DNA of 64,000 bases from Caldanaerovirga acetigignens (GCF_900142995.1 NZ_FRCR01000002.1:1-64000); one strand, 5' to 3'. Shown: positions 25,840 to 35,231, numbered from the stretch's first letter. The notes: a model not told the origin generated them from the letters alone. Numbers and translations: made by a program.

Positions 25840-26874
25840 TTGATTCGGATAAGGAATCTCACAAAGGTCTACACTTCGGCTTCGGGAACCGTCAAAGCGT
25901 TAGACGGCATAAATCTCGACATCGAAAAAGGAGACATTTTCGGAATAATAGGTTTAAGCGGCGCAGGGAAAAGCACCCTACTTCGGTGCATCAATTTGCT
26001 GGAAAAGCCCACATCAGGCTCTATAGAAATAGACGGCGTGGAGATGACCGGACTTTCCCCCAAAGAGCTTAAAGAGATGCGCAAGAAAATCGGCATGATT
26101 TTCCAGCACTTCAACCTGCTTTCCTCCCGGACCGTGTGGGGGAATGTGGCCTTTCCGCTGGAAATAGCCGGTTTTGACAGGAAAACCATAAACGAAAAGG
26201 TAGAAAATCTCTTGAATCTGGTTGGGCTTTCCGACAAGGCAAAGTCCTTCCCTTCGCAGCTTTCGGGAGGGCAAAAACAAAGAGTCGGCATCGCCCGGGC
26301 TCTTGCCTGCGACCCGAAAGTTCTGCTCTGCGATGAGGCGACTTCGGCACTGGACCCGGAAACCACCTTTTCAATCCTGAAACTTTTAAAAGACATCAAC
26401 GAGAAGCTGGGCATCACCATGGTGGTCGTGACCCATGAGATGAACGTGATAAAGCAAATATGCAACAAAGTGGCAGTTATAGAAAAAAGCCGGGTGGTGG
26501 AGCAGGGGACGACTTTCGAAATATTTTCAAGGCCGAAAACTCAGACGGCTCGCAACTTTTTAAAATCTATTTTCATCTGCGAAATTCCCGAAGAGCTTAA
26601 AGTGAAAATAAAGGCCTTAAACGGAAACCTGGCAGAGGGCCGCGTGGTCAAAATAGGATTTTTCGGTAAAATTACTGCAAAGCCCATCCTCTCGGAGGTT
26701 GTGAAAAAATTCGGCGTGAACACCAATATCCTGTACGGAAACATAGACCACATCCAAGGTACTCCCTTTGGAACTTTGGTGGTGCAGTTCGAGGGGAAAA
26801 ACGGGACGGCCGACAGGGCTCTTTCATACTTGCAATATATAGGCCTTGACGTGGAGGTGGTGGAAATTGGCTGA
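25840..26874 (+). CDS. metN: Methionine ABC importer, ATP-binding protein
   Basis: A 344-residue ATPase of the methionine importer. Walker A is GLSGAGKST (38-46), the signature LSGGQKQR, Walker B LLCDEATSALD and switch VVTHEMN. The C-terminal roughly 80 residues form the NIL domain that senses intracellular methionine and causes trans-inhibition in E. coli. The start is TTG 25840 after GGGGAGGG. It is first in the S-box operon. Confidence 0.95.
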   Translation: MIRIRNLTKVYTSASGTVKALDGINLDIEKGDIFGIIGLSGAGKSTLLRCINLLEKPTSGSIEIDGVEMTGLSPKELKEMRKKIGMIFQHFNLLSSRTVWGNVAFPLEIAGFDRKTINEKVENLLNLVGLSDKAKSFPSQLSGGQKQRVGIARALACDPKVLLCDEATSALDPETTFSILKLLKDINEKLGITMVVVTHEMNVIKQICNKVAVIEKSRVVEQGTTFEIFSRPKTQTARNFLKSIFICEIPEELKVKIKALNGNLAEGRVVKIGFFGKITAKPILSEVVKKFGVNTNILYGNIDHIQGTPFGTLVVQFEGKNGTADRALSYLQYIGLDVEVVEIG

Positions 26875-27520
26875 AAGTGTAAAGCTGCTTTTTAGTGCAA
26901 CCCGTGAGACTATCTACATGGTGGCGGTGTCGGTGCTCATAGCATCCATTTTCGGGATACCTCTCGGCGTCCTGCTTTATTCCACCGACAGAGGAAGGAT
27001 TTTGGAAAACAGCCCCTTGAATAAAGCTTTGGGCACCATCGTCAATATATTCCGTTCCATTCCTTTCGTCATTTTGTTAATAATGCTCATTCCCTTTACC
27101 CGGTGGCTCGTGGGAAAATCCATAGGCACCACGGCCGCCATAGTTCCCCTTTCGGTGGCAGCCATTCCCTTTATGGGAAGGCTCACCGAAACGGCCTTGC
27201 GCGAGGTAGACCGCGGCGTCATCGAAGCGGCACAGGCCATGGGGGCGTCTCCTTTTCAGGTCATCACAAAAGTTTTAATCCCCGAGGCCCTGCCTTCGAT
27301 CGCCGCTGGAATAACTATAACCGCCATAAACCTGGTGGGGTATTCCGCCATGGCCGGCGTGATAGGAGGTGGTGGACTAGGAGACCTGGCGGTGCGCTAT
27401 GGATACCAGCGCTTCATGCTCGACATCATGCTCTACACCGTGGCAATACTCGTGATTATGGTGCAGCTCATCCAGGTCCTTGGAGATTTGGTGGTAAAGT
27501 CCCTTTCCAAACATCGTTAA
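26867..27520 (+). CDS. metI: Methionine ABC importer, permease
   Basis: A 217-residue membrane protein with five or more hydrophobic helices and the EAA-type coupling motif (EAAQAMGASPFQVITKVLIPEALP). The length equals the family norm if it starts at TTG 26867, which overlaps the metN stop by 8 nt and has GGAGGTGG just upstream. A longer frame from 26846 has no ribosome site. Confidence 0.94.
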   Translation: MAESVKLLFSATRETIYMVAVSVLIASIFGIPLGVLLYSTDRGRILENSPLNKALGTIVNIFRSIPFVILLIMLIPFTRWLVGKSIGTTAAIVPLSVAAIPFMGRLTETALREVDRGVIEAAQAMGASPFQVITKVLIPEALPSIAAGITITAINLVGYSAMAGVIGGGGLGDLAVRYGYQRFMLDIMLYTVAILVIMVQLIQVLGDLVVKSLSKHR

Positions 27521-27556
27521 TCAATCAAAAATTTTTGCATTAAGGAGGGACCTTGA

Positions 27557-28393
27557 ATGAAAAAATTTCTTGCGGTGTTTTTAACACTCAGCATCCTTGC
27601 ATTCCTGCTTTCGGGATGCGGGCAAAATCAATCTGCCAGCGAAAATAGCGCAAATCAGCAGGTGCAAAATGAAAAAGTGACGATAAAGGTTGGAGCTTCT
27701 CCGGTGCCCCATGCCGAAATCCTGGAAGTTGTAAAGCCGATTCTGGAAAAAGAGGGGATTAATCTAGAAATTGTGGAATTTACCGACTATGTTCAGCCCA
27801 ATTTGAAATTGGCAGAAAAGGAACTCGACGCCAACTATTTCCAGCACATTCCGTACCTTGAGGAGTTTTCAAAGGAGCACAATCTAGATTTGACCTACAT
27901 CGCAAAGGTCCACATCGAGCCCATGGGGGCCTATTCCCAAAAGATTAAAAATCTTGGCGAACTAAAAGAAGGAGCCACCGTCGCCATACCCAACGACCCG
28001 ACCAATGCCGGAAGAGCTCTTTTGCTCCTGCAAACAGCGGGACTCATTAAATTAAAGCCTGAGGAGGGGATAAAAGCTACAGTTGGCGACATTGTTGAAA
28101 ATCCAAAAGGTTTGAAGATAACCGAACTTGAGGCTGCAACCCTCCCCCGGGTACTGCCGGACGTGGACCTGGCGGTGATCAATACCAACTATGCTCTGGA
28201 GGCAGGGCTCGTTCCCACAAAGGACGCGCTCATCATTGAAGATGCCAACTCGCCCTATGTAAACGTGTTGGTGGTCCGAAAAGGAGACGAATCAAGGCCG
28301 GAACTCAAAAAACTCGCCGAAGCATTGAATTCGCCCGAAGTCAAAAAGTTCATCGAAGAGAAATATCAAGGGGCCGTCGTGCCCGCCTTCTAA
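27557..28393 (+). CDS. metQ: Methionine-binding lipoprotein
   Basis: A 278-residue NlpA/MetQ lipoprotein with lipobox LLSGC (Cys21). Conserved substrate-cleft segments include VGASPVPHAEIL, FTDYVQPN, ANYFQHIPYL and NTNYALEAG. It delivers L- (and, in E. coli, D-) methionine to MetNI. AAGGAGGG precedes the ATG. Confidence 0.95.
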   Translation: MKKFLAVFLTLSILAFLLSGCGQNQSASENSANQQVQNEKVTIKVGASPVPHAEILEVVKPILEKEGINLEIVEFTDYVQPNLKLAEKELDANYFQHIPYLEEFSKEHNLDLTYIAKVHIEPMGAYSQKIKNLGELKEGATVAIPNDPTNAGRALLLLQTAGLIKLKPEEGIKATVGDIVENPKGLKITELEAATLPRVLPDVDLAVINTNYALEAGLVPTKDALIIEDANSPYVNVLVVRKGDESRPELKKLAEALNSPEVKKFIEEKYQGAVVPAF

Positions 28394-28408
28394 TAGCGGA
28401 GTGATTTT

Positions 28409-29077
28409 ATGGCATACTTTTCCAAAACTTTCGGCGTAATCGCCGGAACGCCTCAAGACACAAAAATGGGCGTGGAATTCATGAGAAAAAAGGGGTTTGA
28501 TGCGGTGGGAATTCCTACCGCCTCAAACCCCGAAGAGCAAAATATGCTGCAGTACCAAAAAGCCGATACCCTTACTCAAAAAGTCATCGCCATTATCGAC
28601 GAGTTCCATAAAAAGAACATAAAAAGCATTATGATATACTGCAATTCTCTTTCGGCAGCCATAGACTTTAACCTCGTAGAAAACAAATATCCTTCTTCCT
28701 ATATCTTAACACCACTTCAATCGTACCGCAACCTGGCGTCAAAATACAGCCGCCTTATCGTCTGGGCCGCCAACGCCCAGTCCCTCAAGGTCATAGAACA
28801 GATTCTATACGAAAGCAACCCATCCATCCGGGTCATCGGAGTTACCCTCCTCCCGGTGGTGAATGCCATTGAAAATTTAATGCCGCCGGAAGACATCTTC
28901 GAGAAGTTCAACCTTGCCAATTTCTTGCCAAAAAGTTTCGGAGCCGAGGGACTGGTGCTCGGCTGCACGCACTTCCCCTATTTGAAAAAAATACTCGAAG
29001 AAAAGCTCGATGTAACAGTCGTCGACCCGATGGAGGAAGTGCTGAGAGATTTCGTTTTACGCTTAAACGCATTTTAA
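28409..29077 (+). CDS. Aspartate/glutamate racemase-family protein
   Basis: A 222-residue PLP-independent racemase-fold protein. The two catalytic cysteines of the family are in IMIYCNSLSAA and LVLGCTHFPYL. Neighbours are metNIQ, 15 nt upstream, under the SAM riboswitch, so it is expressed with methionine import. Known relatives act on aspartate, glutamate, hydantoins or other amino acids; a role in handling D-methionine or a related sulfur amino acid is my inference. Its 3' end overlaps the convergent asparaginase gene by 15 nt. Confidence 0.82.
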   Translation: MAYFSKTFGVIAGTPQDTKMGVEFMRKKGFDAVGIPTASNPEEQNMLQYQKADTLTQKVIAIIDEFHKKNIKSIMIYCNSLSAAIDFNLVENKYPSSYILTPLQSYRNLASKYSRLIVWAANAQSLKVIEQILYESNPSIRVIGVTLLPVVNAIENLMPPEDIFEKFNLANFLPKSFGAEGLVLGCTHFPYLKKILEEKLDVTVVDPMEEVLRDFVLRLNAF

Positions 29078-30073
29078 TATCAATTTTGCCAAGGCCGCCT
29101 CTTTTGTGTCCGCACCCATAGAGACGACTCCGGCTTCCAGGGCCTTTACTCCGACCTCGTAGAGAGTCAGGTCCACCCCTTCGAAGGGCACCTGGGTGGT
29201 GACCGCCACCGTTATTTCCGACTCTACAAGTTCACGGATGGCAGGAAGAAGGTTCCGCGGCGGACGGAACGTTATACCCCCCGCCCCGAAACTTTCTATC
29301 AGCACCGAATGGTAACCCTTTTCTTTGGCAAAAAGCAGCACTTCTGGCTCGATGCCCGGGTAGAGTTTGACAAGAAGCACCCTGGTGTCGAGCCTGTCGT
29401 AAAGGACGGCAGGGCAAGCTTTTTTTTCCTCAGGGTTTATTTCTCCTCTTTCGGCGATAAGGTTCCAAACTTTTGCAATCCGCCTCCCTTCGGCCTTCAA
29501 GGCCTCCTCATCCCATTCGATGGCCCCTTCGCACACCTTGCCGGCATAAGGAGCGTTTACGCTCCAGAAGGCATCAAAGCTCGAGGTTTTCATCTTGCTC
29601 GCTCTGTCGCCGAAAATAACCTTTCCGTCAAAGACCACGAAAACACCGGGCCGGCCCGAAGCGGCCACCCTGAAGCTGTCGAGCAGATTTTTTCTGGCGT
29701 CGCTTTTTTCCTCGCCGATGGATTTTTGGGCGCCGGTCAGCACTACCGGCTTTTTTAAATAGGTGAGCATGTATGTAAGGGCCGCTGCAGTGTATGCCAT
29801 GGTATCGGTGCCGTGGGAAATCACCACTCCGTCAAAATCATAAAGCGCATCGCTCACCGCCCTGGCTATGGTCACCCAGTCCTCAGGCTGCATATTGGAA
29901 CTGTCTATGTTCATTATGAGCTTCCCTTCTATTTGCGCAAAATCCGAAAGTTCAGGCAAAAGTGCGAGCATTTCTTTCTCAGTAAAGGCAGGCCTTAAAC
30001 CCTCAGGACCGGGTACCGAGGCGATGGTACCGCCTGTTGCAAGAAATGCCAATTTTTTTATTTTTAAGTTCAT
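29063..30073 (-). CDS. ansA: L-asparaginase, type I
   Basis: A 336-residue asparaginase/glutaminase-family enzyme that hydrolyses asparagine to aspartate and ammonia. The first catalytic Thr lies in LATGGTIAS (about residue 16), the second in VVISHGTDTMAYTAA. KSDARKNL follows at the expected distance. There is no signal peptide, so it is cytoplasmic. AGGAGGG precedes the ATG. It converges with the racemase gene with a 15-nt overlap and no terminator between them. Confidence 0.93.
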   Translation of the reverse strand: MNLKIKKLAFLATGGTIASVPGPEGLRPAFTEKEMLALLPELSDFAQIEGKLIMNIDSSNMQPEDWVTIARAVSDALYDFDGVVISHGTDTMAYTAAALTYMLTYLKKPVVLTGAQKSIGEEKSDARKNLLDSFRVAASGRPGVFVVFDGKVIFGDRASKMKTSSFDAFWSVNAPYAGKVCEGAIEWDEEALKAEGRRIAKVWNLIAERGEINPEEKKACPAVLYDRLDTRVLLVKLYPGIEPEVLLFAKEKGYHSVLIESFGAGGITFRPPRNLLPAIRELVESEITVAVTTQVPFEGVDLTLYEVGVKALEAGVVSMGADTKEAALAKLILKCV

Positions 30074-30161
30074 CCATTTCCCTCCTTTTAAGTAACTTGT
30101 CTGTCATAATATTCATTCCCCGCAAATATACTAAGCATACGATGTACAAATTATACCATAA

Positions 30162-30971
30162 TTACCAGTGCTCGGGGTCTACTACGTTTATAGGATTTAT
30201 GGGGCGCTGTAAAAATGCCTCGCCCACTTTTATAAACCTTTCCGGGTCGTCGCTCACAAAAAATTTATAATGAGGTAAGAGCCCTTGTCCCCTTTCCAGG
30301 CCTTTTTCAAAAAGTATGGCTGCTACTTCCCTGGCAGTTTCAAGCGCCGAATCTACCAATGTAACTTTATCTCCCATTACTTTCTTTAACGTCGGTTTCA
30401 GGAGGGGGTAATGGGTACATCCCAGCACCAGCGTGTCTATACCCTCTTTTTGAAGCGGAGCAAGGTAAATTTTTGCCGTATGGTATGCGACTTCGTTTTC
30501 CAGCCAACCTTCTTCAACTAGGGGCACAAATAGGGGGCACGCTCTTGAAAATATAGCTATATTCTCATTTATGGCGCGTATTGCCCTTTCATAAGCTCCA
30601 CTTTTTACCGTCCGCTCGGTGCCTATCACCCCCACCTTCCTGTTTTTTGTAGCTTTCACGGCTGCCCTGGCTCCCGGTTCTATAACTCCGACCACCGGTA
30701 CAGGCAACATGTCTTGAAGCTTTTCCAAGCACGTAGCACTGACGGTGTTGCAGGCGATCACAATCATCTTCACATCTTGTTTCATAAGAAAACTTACTCC
30801 CTCTTTGGCAAACCGGGTGATGGTCTCCTTGGATTTGGAACCGTAAGGCACCCTTGCAGTATCGCCCAGATAAACTATATTTTCCCAAGGCATAAGGTTC
30901 ATTATTTCCTTTGCCACCGTAAGTCCACCGATGCCGGAGTCGAAGATTCCTATTGGTTTTTGACTTTCCAT
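30162..30971 (-). CDS. murI: Glutamate racemase
   Basis: A 269-residue enzyme producing D-glutamate for peptidoglycan. The N-terminal GIFDSGIGGLTVAKEI, the first catalytic Cys in IVIACNTVSA and the second in LVLGCTHYPLL are all present. I start at ATG 30971, where GGAGGT is well placed; the in-frame extension of 38 residues upstream overlaps the preceding gene and is unlikely. It lies 73 bp downstream of the peptidoglycan-binding protein gene. Confidence 0.95.
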   Translation of the reverse strand: MESQKPIGIFDSGIGGLTVAKEIMNLMPWENIVYLGDTARVPYGSKSKETITRFAKEGVSFLMKQDVKMIVIACNTVSATCLEKLQDMLPVPVVGVIEPGARAAVKATKNRKVGVIGTERTVKSGAYERAIRAINENIAIFSRACPLFVPLVEEGWLENEVAYHTAKIYLAPLQKEGIDTLVLGCTHYPLLKPTLKKVMGDKVTLVDSALETAREVAAILFEKGLERGQGLLPHYKFFVSDDPERFIKVGEAFLQRPINPINVVDPEHW

Positions 30972-31044
30972 ATTCCGACCTCCTGCGCAAGTATAAAAAC
31001 TTTTTATCTTTGTGATAATAATATTATTTAGTTTACACCAGTTT

Positions 31045-32286
31045 TTATAATCTTTCCAGCGGAGAAAAATCCCACAAACAGCCATCTGCAGCGACTAACA
31101 GTCCAAGTCTTGCCTGTATGACATGACTTATACTCCTTCCTTCAAAATACGTCTTTACTCTTTCACCGCCGGGCTTTAGCATCACAAGGCCAGCATCGGT
31201 GGGAATAAATATAGCATCGGCGCATGAAAGAGGCAATGCGGCAGGGGACACATTTAAATCCTCTTCCCACTTTACATTTCCTTCTTCGGTATCAATGGAC
31301 ATTACCTTTCCGCTACTAGCTACAACAATCGCACTTTTTTCCAAAAAACAGAGCGCATGAATTTTTTCCCCAAAATTTTTATTCCAGAGCATCTTCCCCG
31401 TCCTCGCATCCAGGCAAAATATGCTTCCTTCATCGTTTACCGCAAACGCTTTTTTTTCAAAAACCGAAACAGGCCCTTTTATGAACCCGGGAAGTCTTGC
31501 TTTCCAAAATAGCGCGCCTTTATCATCTAGGCAGTATACTACTGAAAGTGAGCCGAAATACAAAAAATCCAAGGCTAAAGTCATAGGGGTGATGTAGTCA
31601 GCACCTGTCCTGTACCGCCACATTATTTCCCCACTCCAGTTCAGGGCGTATAAAACTCCACTCCTTGATGAGGCGTACACGCCATTTTCATTTGCTACAG
31701 CAGGAGATTCAAAATCATCACGGGCAAATTCAAATTTTGCCTCACCGGAATAGGCATCTAATGCAACTAGCGAAGATGCTGAAACTAAAACTGCCTCCTG
31801 GGCAAGGCTCATAGAGCTCGGGGAAATCTTTTTCCTCCACTTAAATTTTTTGTTTCCAAGGTCGAAGGCCCCTATTGAATTTTCCTCTGCAACAAAAACC
31901 GAGTTTTTCTTTGCGGTTAGGGCAACCAGCCCTTTTACTTTTGCCAGTTTCGAAACCTCAAGGGATGAGCCCAAAAACACCGGAGAATGACCGGTATGGC
32001 AAAAATCTCTTTTTAGCGTCACCCATTCTCCGGCCCCTTTTTTTATCATCTTTTGCAGAACATCGAAGAAAATTCCGTCAGCAATCCCGGTCGGCTTTAT
32101 TTTCATTAATCTTTGAAACTTCCTAACGGCGTGCTCAGTCTCAGGGCCGAATACGCCGTCGACCTTTCCGCAATAAAGTCCGAACCACTTTAGTGCCTGT
32201 TGAATGTGCCTTACATCAGTACCCACCATATAAGGCCTCGTTTTTCGAAGTTCCCTGCTACCCCCTTGGATATAAACAAGCCGCAC
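31045..32286 (-). CDS. Peptidoglycan-binding / PQQ-like beta-propeller protein
   Basis: A 413-residue two-domain protein. Residues about 20-75 form a PG_binding_1 domain (DVRHIQQALKWFGLYCGKVDG, then FGPETEHAVRKFQ). The remainder is a beta-propeller of PQQ-like repeats with blades such as LYALNWSGEIMWRY, FCLDARTGKMLWN and MSIDTEEGNVKWE. No signal peptide is visible. Start is GTG 32286 after GGTGGTGAAGG. It sits between murI and a SASP gene, which hints at the wall or spore envelope, but function is unknown. Confidence 0.8.
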   Translation of the reverse strand: MRLVYIQGGSRELRKTRPYMVGTDVRHIQQALKWFGLYCGKVDGVFGPETEHAVRKFQRLMKIKPTGIADGIFFDVLQKMIKKGAGEWVTLKRDFCHTGHSPVFLGSSLEVSKLAKVKGLVALTAKKNSVFVAEENSIGAFDLGNKKFKWRKKISPSSMSLAQEAVLVSASSLVALDAYSGEAKFEFARDDFESPAVANENGVYASSRSGVLYALNWSGEIMWRYRTGADYITPMTLALDFLYFGSLSVVYCLDDKGALFWKARLPGFIKGPVSVFEKKAFAVNDEGSIFCLDARTGKMLWNKNFGEKIHALCFLEKSAIVVASSGKVMSIDTEEGNVKWEEDLNVSPAALPLSCADAIFIPTDAGLVMLKPGGERVKTYFEGRSISHVIQARLGLLVAADGCLWDFSPLERL

Positions 32287-32354
32287 CCTTCACCACCTAC
32301 CCCGGCATTTTACCCCCCATAATCTCAGATTATTCGCAATGAATTTTTTTTGTG

Positions 32355-32390
32355 AAAAATATAAAGCCAGGGTTTTTAAAAGCCCTGGCT
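32355..32390 (-). terminator. Terminator of the SASP gene
   Basis: On the minus strand AGCCAGGG (32390-32383) pairs with CCCTGGCT (32372-32365) and is followed by TTATATTTTT. It lies 16 bp beyond the stop. Confidence 0.85.
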
Positions 32391-32405
32391 GTGCGCCCTC
32401 GGGAG

Positions 32406-32597
32406 CTATTTTTTATTTTTCGCGCTGTCTTCCATGAGCATTCGCTCTGCTCTTTCTATGGCAAGCCTTACCAGGTTGCCGCAGTCCCTGGAAGACACGC
32501 TTCCCCAACCCTCTCTCGCGACGATATCCGCCACCCCAAGCTCTTTTGCAAGTTCGTACTTGAGGGCTTCAGACATGACGCCGCGCCTTCGGGCCAT
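32406..32597 (-). CDS. Small acid-soluble spore protein, alpha/beta type
   Basis: A 63-residue DNA-binding spore protein. The family signature is seen in SEALKYELAKELGV and in GWGSVSSRDCGNLVRLAI. These proteins coat forespore DNA and protect it; they are cut by Gpr on germination. Start ATG 32597 follows AAGGAGGGAGC; an in-frame TTG one codon earlier is not needed. CATAATA at about 32633-32627 resembles a sigma-G -10, but I found no well-spaced -35. It is direct evidence that the organism sporulates. Confidence 0.93.
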   Translation of the reverse strand: MARRRGVMSEALKYELAKELGVADIVAREGWGSVSSRDCGNLVRLAIERAERMLMEDSAKNKK

Positions 32598-32715
32598 CAA
32601 GCTCCCTCCTTAAATTTTTTCGCACATTATTATGGTGCGTAATAAGCAGAAAAATATGTTGATAGTACCCTCTAATTTTGCCATTTATTGTTAAAAAATT
32701 TAATTCCCTGCATAC

Positions 32716-32743
32716 CATAAAAGCCCCTTTTAATCAGGGGCTC
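32716..32743 (-). terminator. Terminator of the decarboxylase gene
   Basis: On the minus strand GAGCCCCT pairs with AGGGGCTT and ends in TTTTAT. It begins 11 bp beyond the stop codon. Confidence 0.8.
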
Positions 32744-32753
32744 TTGACCGCTT

Positions 32754-34262
32754 TCATCCGACCTGTTCGGCCTGCCGGTAATACTCCATTTCCACGCTTT
32801 CCCTGTCGGCCAGCACCTTTATGAAATTGGTTTCGGGGTCTTCGGTGCCCTGCAGGTGGCAGCCTTCGGCCTTGAGTGCCTTTGCGTATTCTATGACTTC
32901 TCTTGTAATGCGCTCTCCAGGACATATAATAGGTATTCCGGGCGGGTACGCCATCAGCATCTCGGCGCTGATTTCGCCTTCTGACTCCTCAAGATGCATA
33001 ACCCTTTTTTCGCTGTAGAATGCAAACCTAGGCGAAACCACCAGTTCCTGGTTTTCCGGGAGGCTTGCAGCAATCTTTATGACGTTTTTCCTCGCGTATT
33101 TTTGCGCTATTTCTTTTATGGCATCGACCAAGGCAGCCAAGCTCTCTTCGCTGTCGCCTATGGCGCCTACAGCCAAAACGTTATAAAGGTCGGAAAGTTC
33201 TACCTGGATATGATATTCGTACCTCAGTATCCTTTCTACTTCAAAGCCGGAAAGCCCTAGCTCCCTAACGTTAATGGCAAGTTTCGTCGGGTCGTATGCG
33301 TAGCACCCCTCGGTGCCTTCGATTTCCCTTCCCATCACGTATATTCCGTCTATGGAATTGAGCTTACTCCTTGCCTCTTCGCAAAGTTTTATGGTCCTTT
33401 CAAGCATCTCCCTGCCCTTCAAGGCTATCTGTTTTCGAGCAACATCGAGCGATGCCATCAAAGGATAGGAAGGGCTGGTGGTCTGGGTCAAATTCATGGC
33501 TGCCTTTACTCTTTTGTCGTCAACCAGATTCCCTTTTACCAGCAGTATGGAGCTTTGCGTCATGGACCCCACGAGCTTGTGGACGCTGGCGGCGCTCATG
33601 TCTGCGCCGGCCTCCATCGCAGAAAGAGGAAGCTCCGGATGAAAGCCGAAGTGGGCTCCGTGGGCCTCGTCCACTATTACAGGCTTTTCAAAGGCGTGGG
33701 CAATTTCTACTATCTCTTTGAGGTTCGATGCCACGCCGTAATAAGTGGGGTTTATAACGAAAACGGCCTTGGCGTTAGGGTGCTCCACCAAAGCTCGCCT
33801 TACGCTTTCCGGAGTGATGCCCATGGCAATTCCCATGTAATCGTCTATCACGGGCTTTATATAAACTGGCCTTGCACCGCTCAATATCAGGCCTCCGACC
33901 ACCGAACGATGGGCATTTCGCGGGATTAATATCTCATCTCCGGGCCCTGCCACCGAAAGGATCATAGCCTGGATGCCCGAAGTAGTGCCATTTACCAAGA
34001 AGTGGGCATGGTCAGCACCGAAGGCATCTGCTGCCAATTCTTCTGCCCTTTTGATTACGCCAAGGGGGTTGCAGACGTTGTCAAGGCCGAGGAGGCCTGC
34101 GGTGACATCAATGGCCAGAATATTTTCTCCTACAAATTCCCTGAATTCTGGAATTCCCCTGCCGCCCTTATGCCCCGGCACGTGGAAAGATATGGTGCCG
34201 TCTTCCACGTACTTTTTTAGGGCGGTAAAGAGCGGCGTTTCTTGCTGTTCCTCAACTCTCAT
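32754..34262 (-). CDS. Orn/Lys/Arg decarboxylase (SpeA-like)
   Basis: A 502-residue PLP enzyme of fold type I, the clostridial/Bacillus arginine or lysine decarboxylase group. PLP-binding features are HFLVNGTTSGIQAMI, the aspartate in PVIVDEAHGAHFGF and the Schiff-base Lys in AASVHKLVGSMTQ. It would make agmatine or cadaverine for polyamine synthesis; substrate cannot be fixed from sequence. Start ATG 34262 follows GGGAGGGAG; a start six codons upstream would bury that site. It is a single-gene unit with its own terminator. Confidence 0.92.
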   Translation of the reverse strand: MRVEEQQETPLFTALKKYVEDGTISFHVPGHKGGRGIPEFREFVGENILAIDVTAGLLGLDNVCNPLGVIKRAEELAADAFGADHAHFLVNGTTSGIQAMILSVAGPGDEILIPRNAHRSVVGGLILSGARPVYIKPVIDDYMGIAMGITPESVRRALVEHPNAKAVFVINPTYYGVASNLKEIVEIAHAFEKPVIVDEAHGAHFGFHPELPLSAMEAGADMSAASVHKLVGSMTQSSILLVKGNLVDDKRVKAAMNLTQTTSPSYPLMASLDVARKQIALKGREMLERTIKLCEEARSKLNSIDGIYVMGREIEGTEGCYAYDPTKLAINVRELGLSGFEVERILRYEYHIQVELSDLYNVLAVGAIGDSEESLAALVDAIKEIAQKYARKNVIKIAASLPENQELVVSPRFAFYSEKRVMHLEESEGEISAEMLMAYPPGIPIICPGERITREVIEYAKALKAEGCHLQGTEDPETNFIKVLADRESVEMEYYRQAEQVG

Positions 34263-34463
34263 AATCAGTCTCCCTCCCATCTTTTTAACATACTAATTAA
34301 AGCACAGAACGAGTGGAATTTCAATATAAAAACCAGAACAAAATGTTAATTTTTTGTTAAGAAACGGTGTAATAATGAATAAATATTTTTATAACCTAAT
34401 ATTATCCACGCCATTTGGGTTAATCGAAAATTCCGGCGAAATATGCCCGTTTAATGCCGCTTT

Positions 34464-35231
34464 TCAATTATTTGCGGCAAGTTTAAAGCTCTGCTGGAAC
34501 TTATCCCACGCCGCCTGAAGCCAATCCGCAGTTTTGAATTTTACCACTACAGGCACTTTTTCTCTGGTTTCAATAATATCTACGCAGTTCCCTTTGCTTT
34601 CGGTTTTTTTTGCAGACGCTTGTACTTTATTGCCTTTCTTATGTTCCTGCGCTTTATTTTCTTTTTTGCTACTTTCGCCTGCCATCAAGCTTTGATTTTC
34701 CACCAATTTTGGCTCTTCTTTTGCTATACCGTGGGTGATGTCCACGAAGCAAAGCGGCGGGAACAGGATGCACCACCAGTTTTTGCCTTCTCCTTTCCCT
34801 ATAATAATCCTCAATGCCTCATATTCGCCTGGCGGGAGGGTGATAAAACCGTAGGTCTTTACGGGAAATTGGAACTTGCCGAAGAGGGCTTTTACATCGT
34901 AATCCTTTCCTCTTTCTCTTACTACTTTTTTTGCTATGGCCTCTATGGTTTCGAGGTGAGACTTAATATAATCCCTAGCTTCATCTATATTGTCGAAATT
35001 AGAAAGGTCATCTTCCAGTGCTTTCAACACCGCATCGCGAACATGAAGCTTCAGCTCCTGCTCTTCTTTAGAATTGCCACTGGCCACTACGTGAAACCTT
35101 ATTATATTAGTGGGATTTTTTTGGGCATCTATACTATGACCCGCTATGCCCGATACCCCTGCAAGTGCACCAGCAACGGAAAGCACCGCCACCATCGCAG
35201 TTATTGTAGCCACTTTTTTAAGAGCCGACAT
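34464..35231 (-). CDS. spoIIR: Stage II sporulation protein R
   Basis: A 255-residue secreted signalling protein. In B. subtilis the forespore makes SpoIIR under sigma-F, and it triggers SpoIIGA to process pro-sigma-E in the mother cell. The N-terminal hydrophobic segment is an export signal. The core NIIRFHVVASGNSKEEQ, LKLHVRDAVLKAL and YGFITLPPGEYEALRIIIG is diagnostic. A Lys/Glu-rich C-terminal tail is extra. Start ATG 35231 follows GGGGGAGG. It lies 43 bp downstream of gerAC. Confidence 0.93.
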   Translation of the reverse strand: MSALKKVATITAMVAVLSVAGALAGVSGIAGHSIDAQKNPTNIIRFHVVASGNSKEEQELKLHVRDAVLKALEDDLSNFDNIDEARDYIKSHLETIEAIAKKVVRERGKDYDVKALFGKFQFPVKTYGFITLPPGEYEALRIIIGKGEGKNWWCILFPPLCFVDITHGIAKEEPKLVENQSLMAGESSKKENKAQEHKKGNKVQASAKKTESKGNCVDIIETREKVPVVVKFKTADWLQAAWDKFQQSFKLAANN

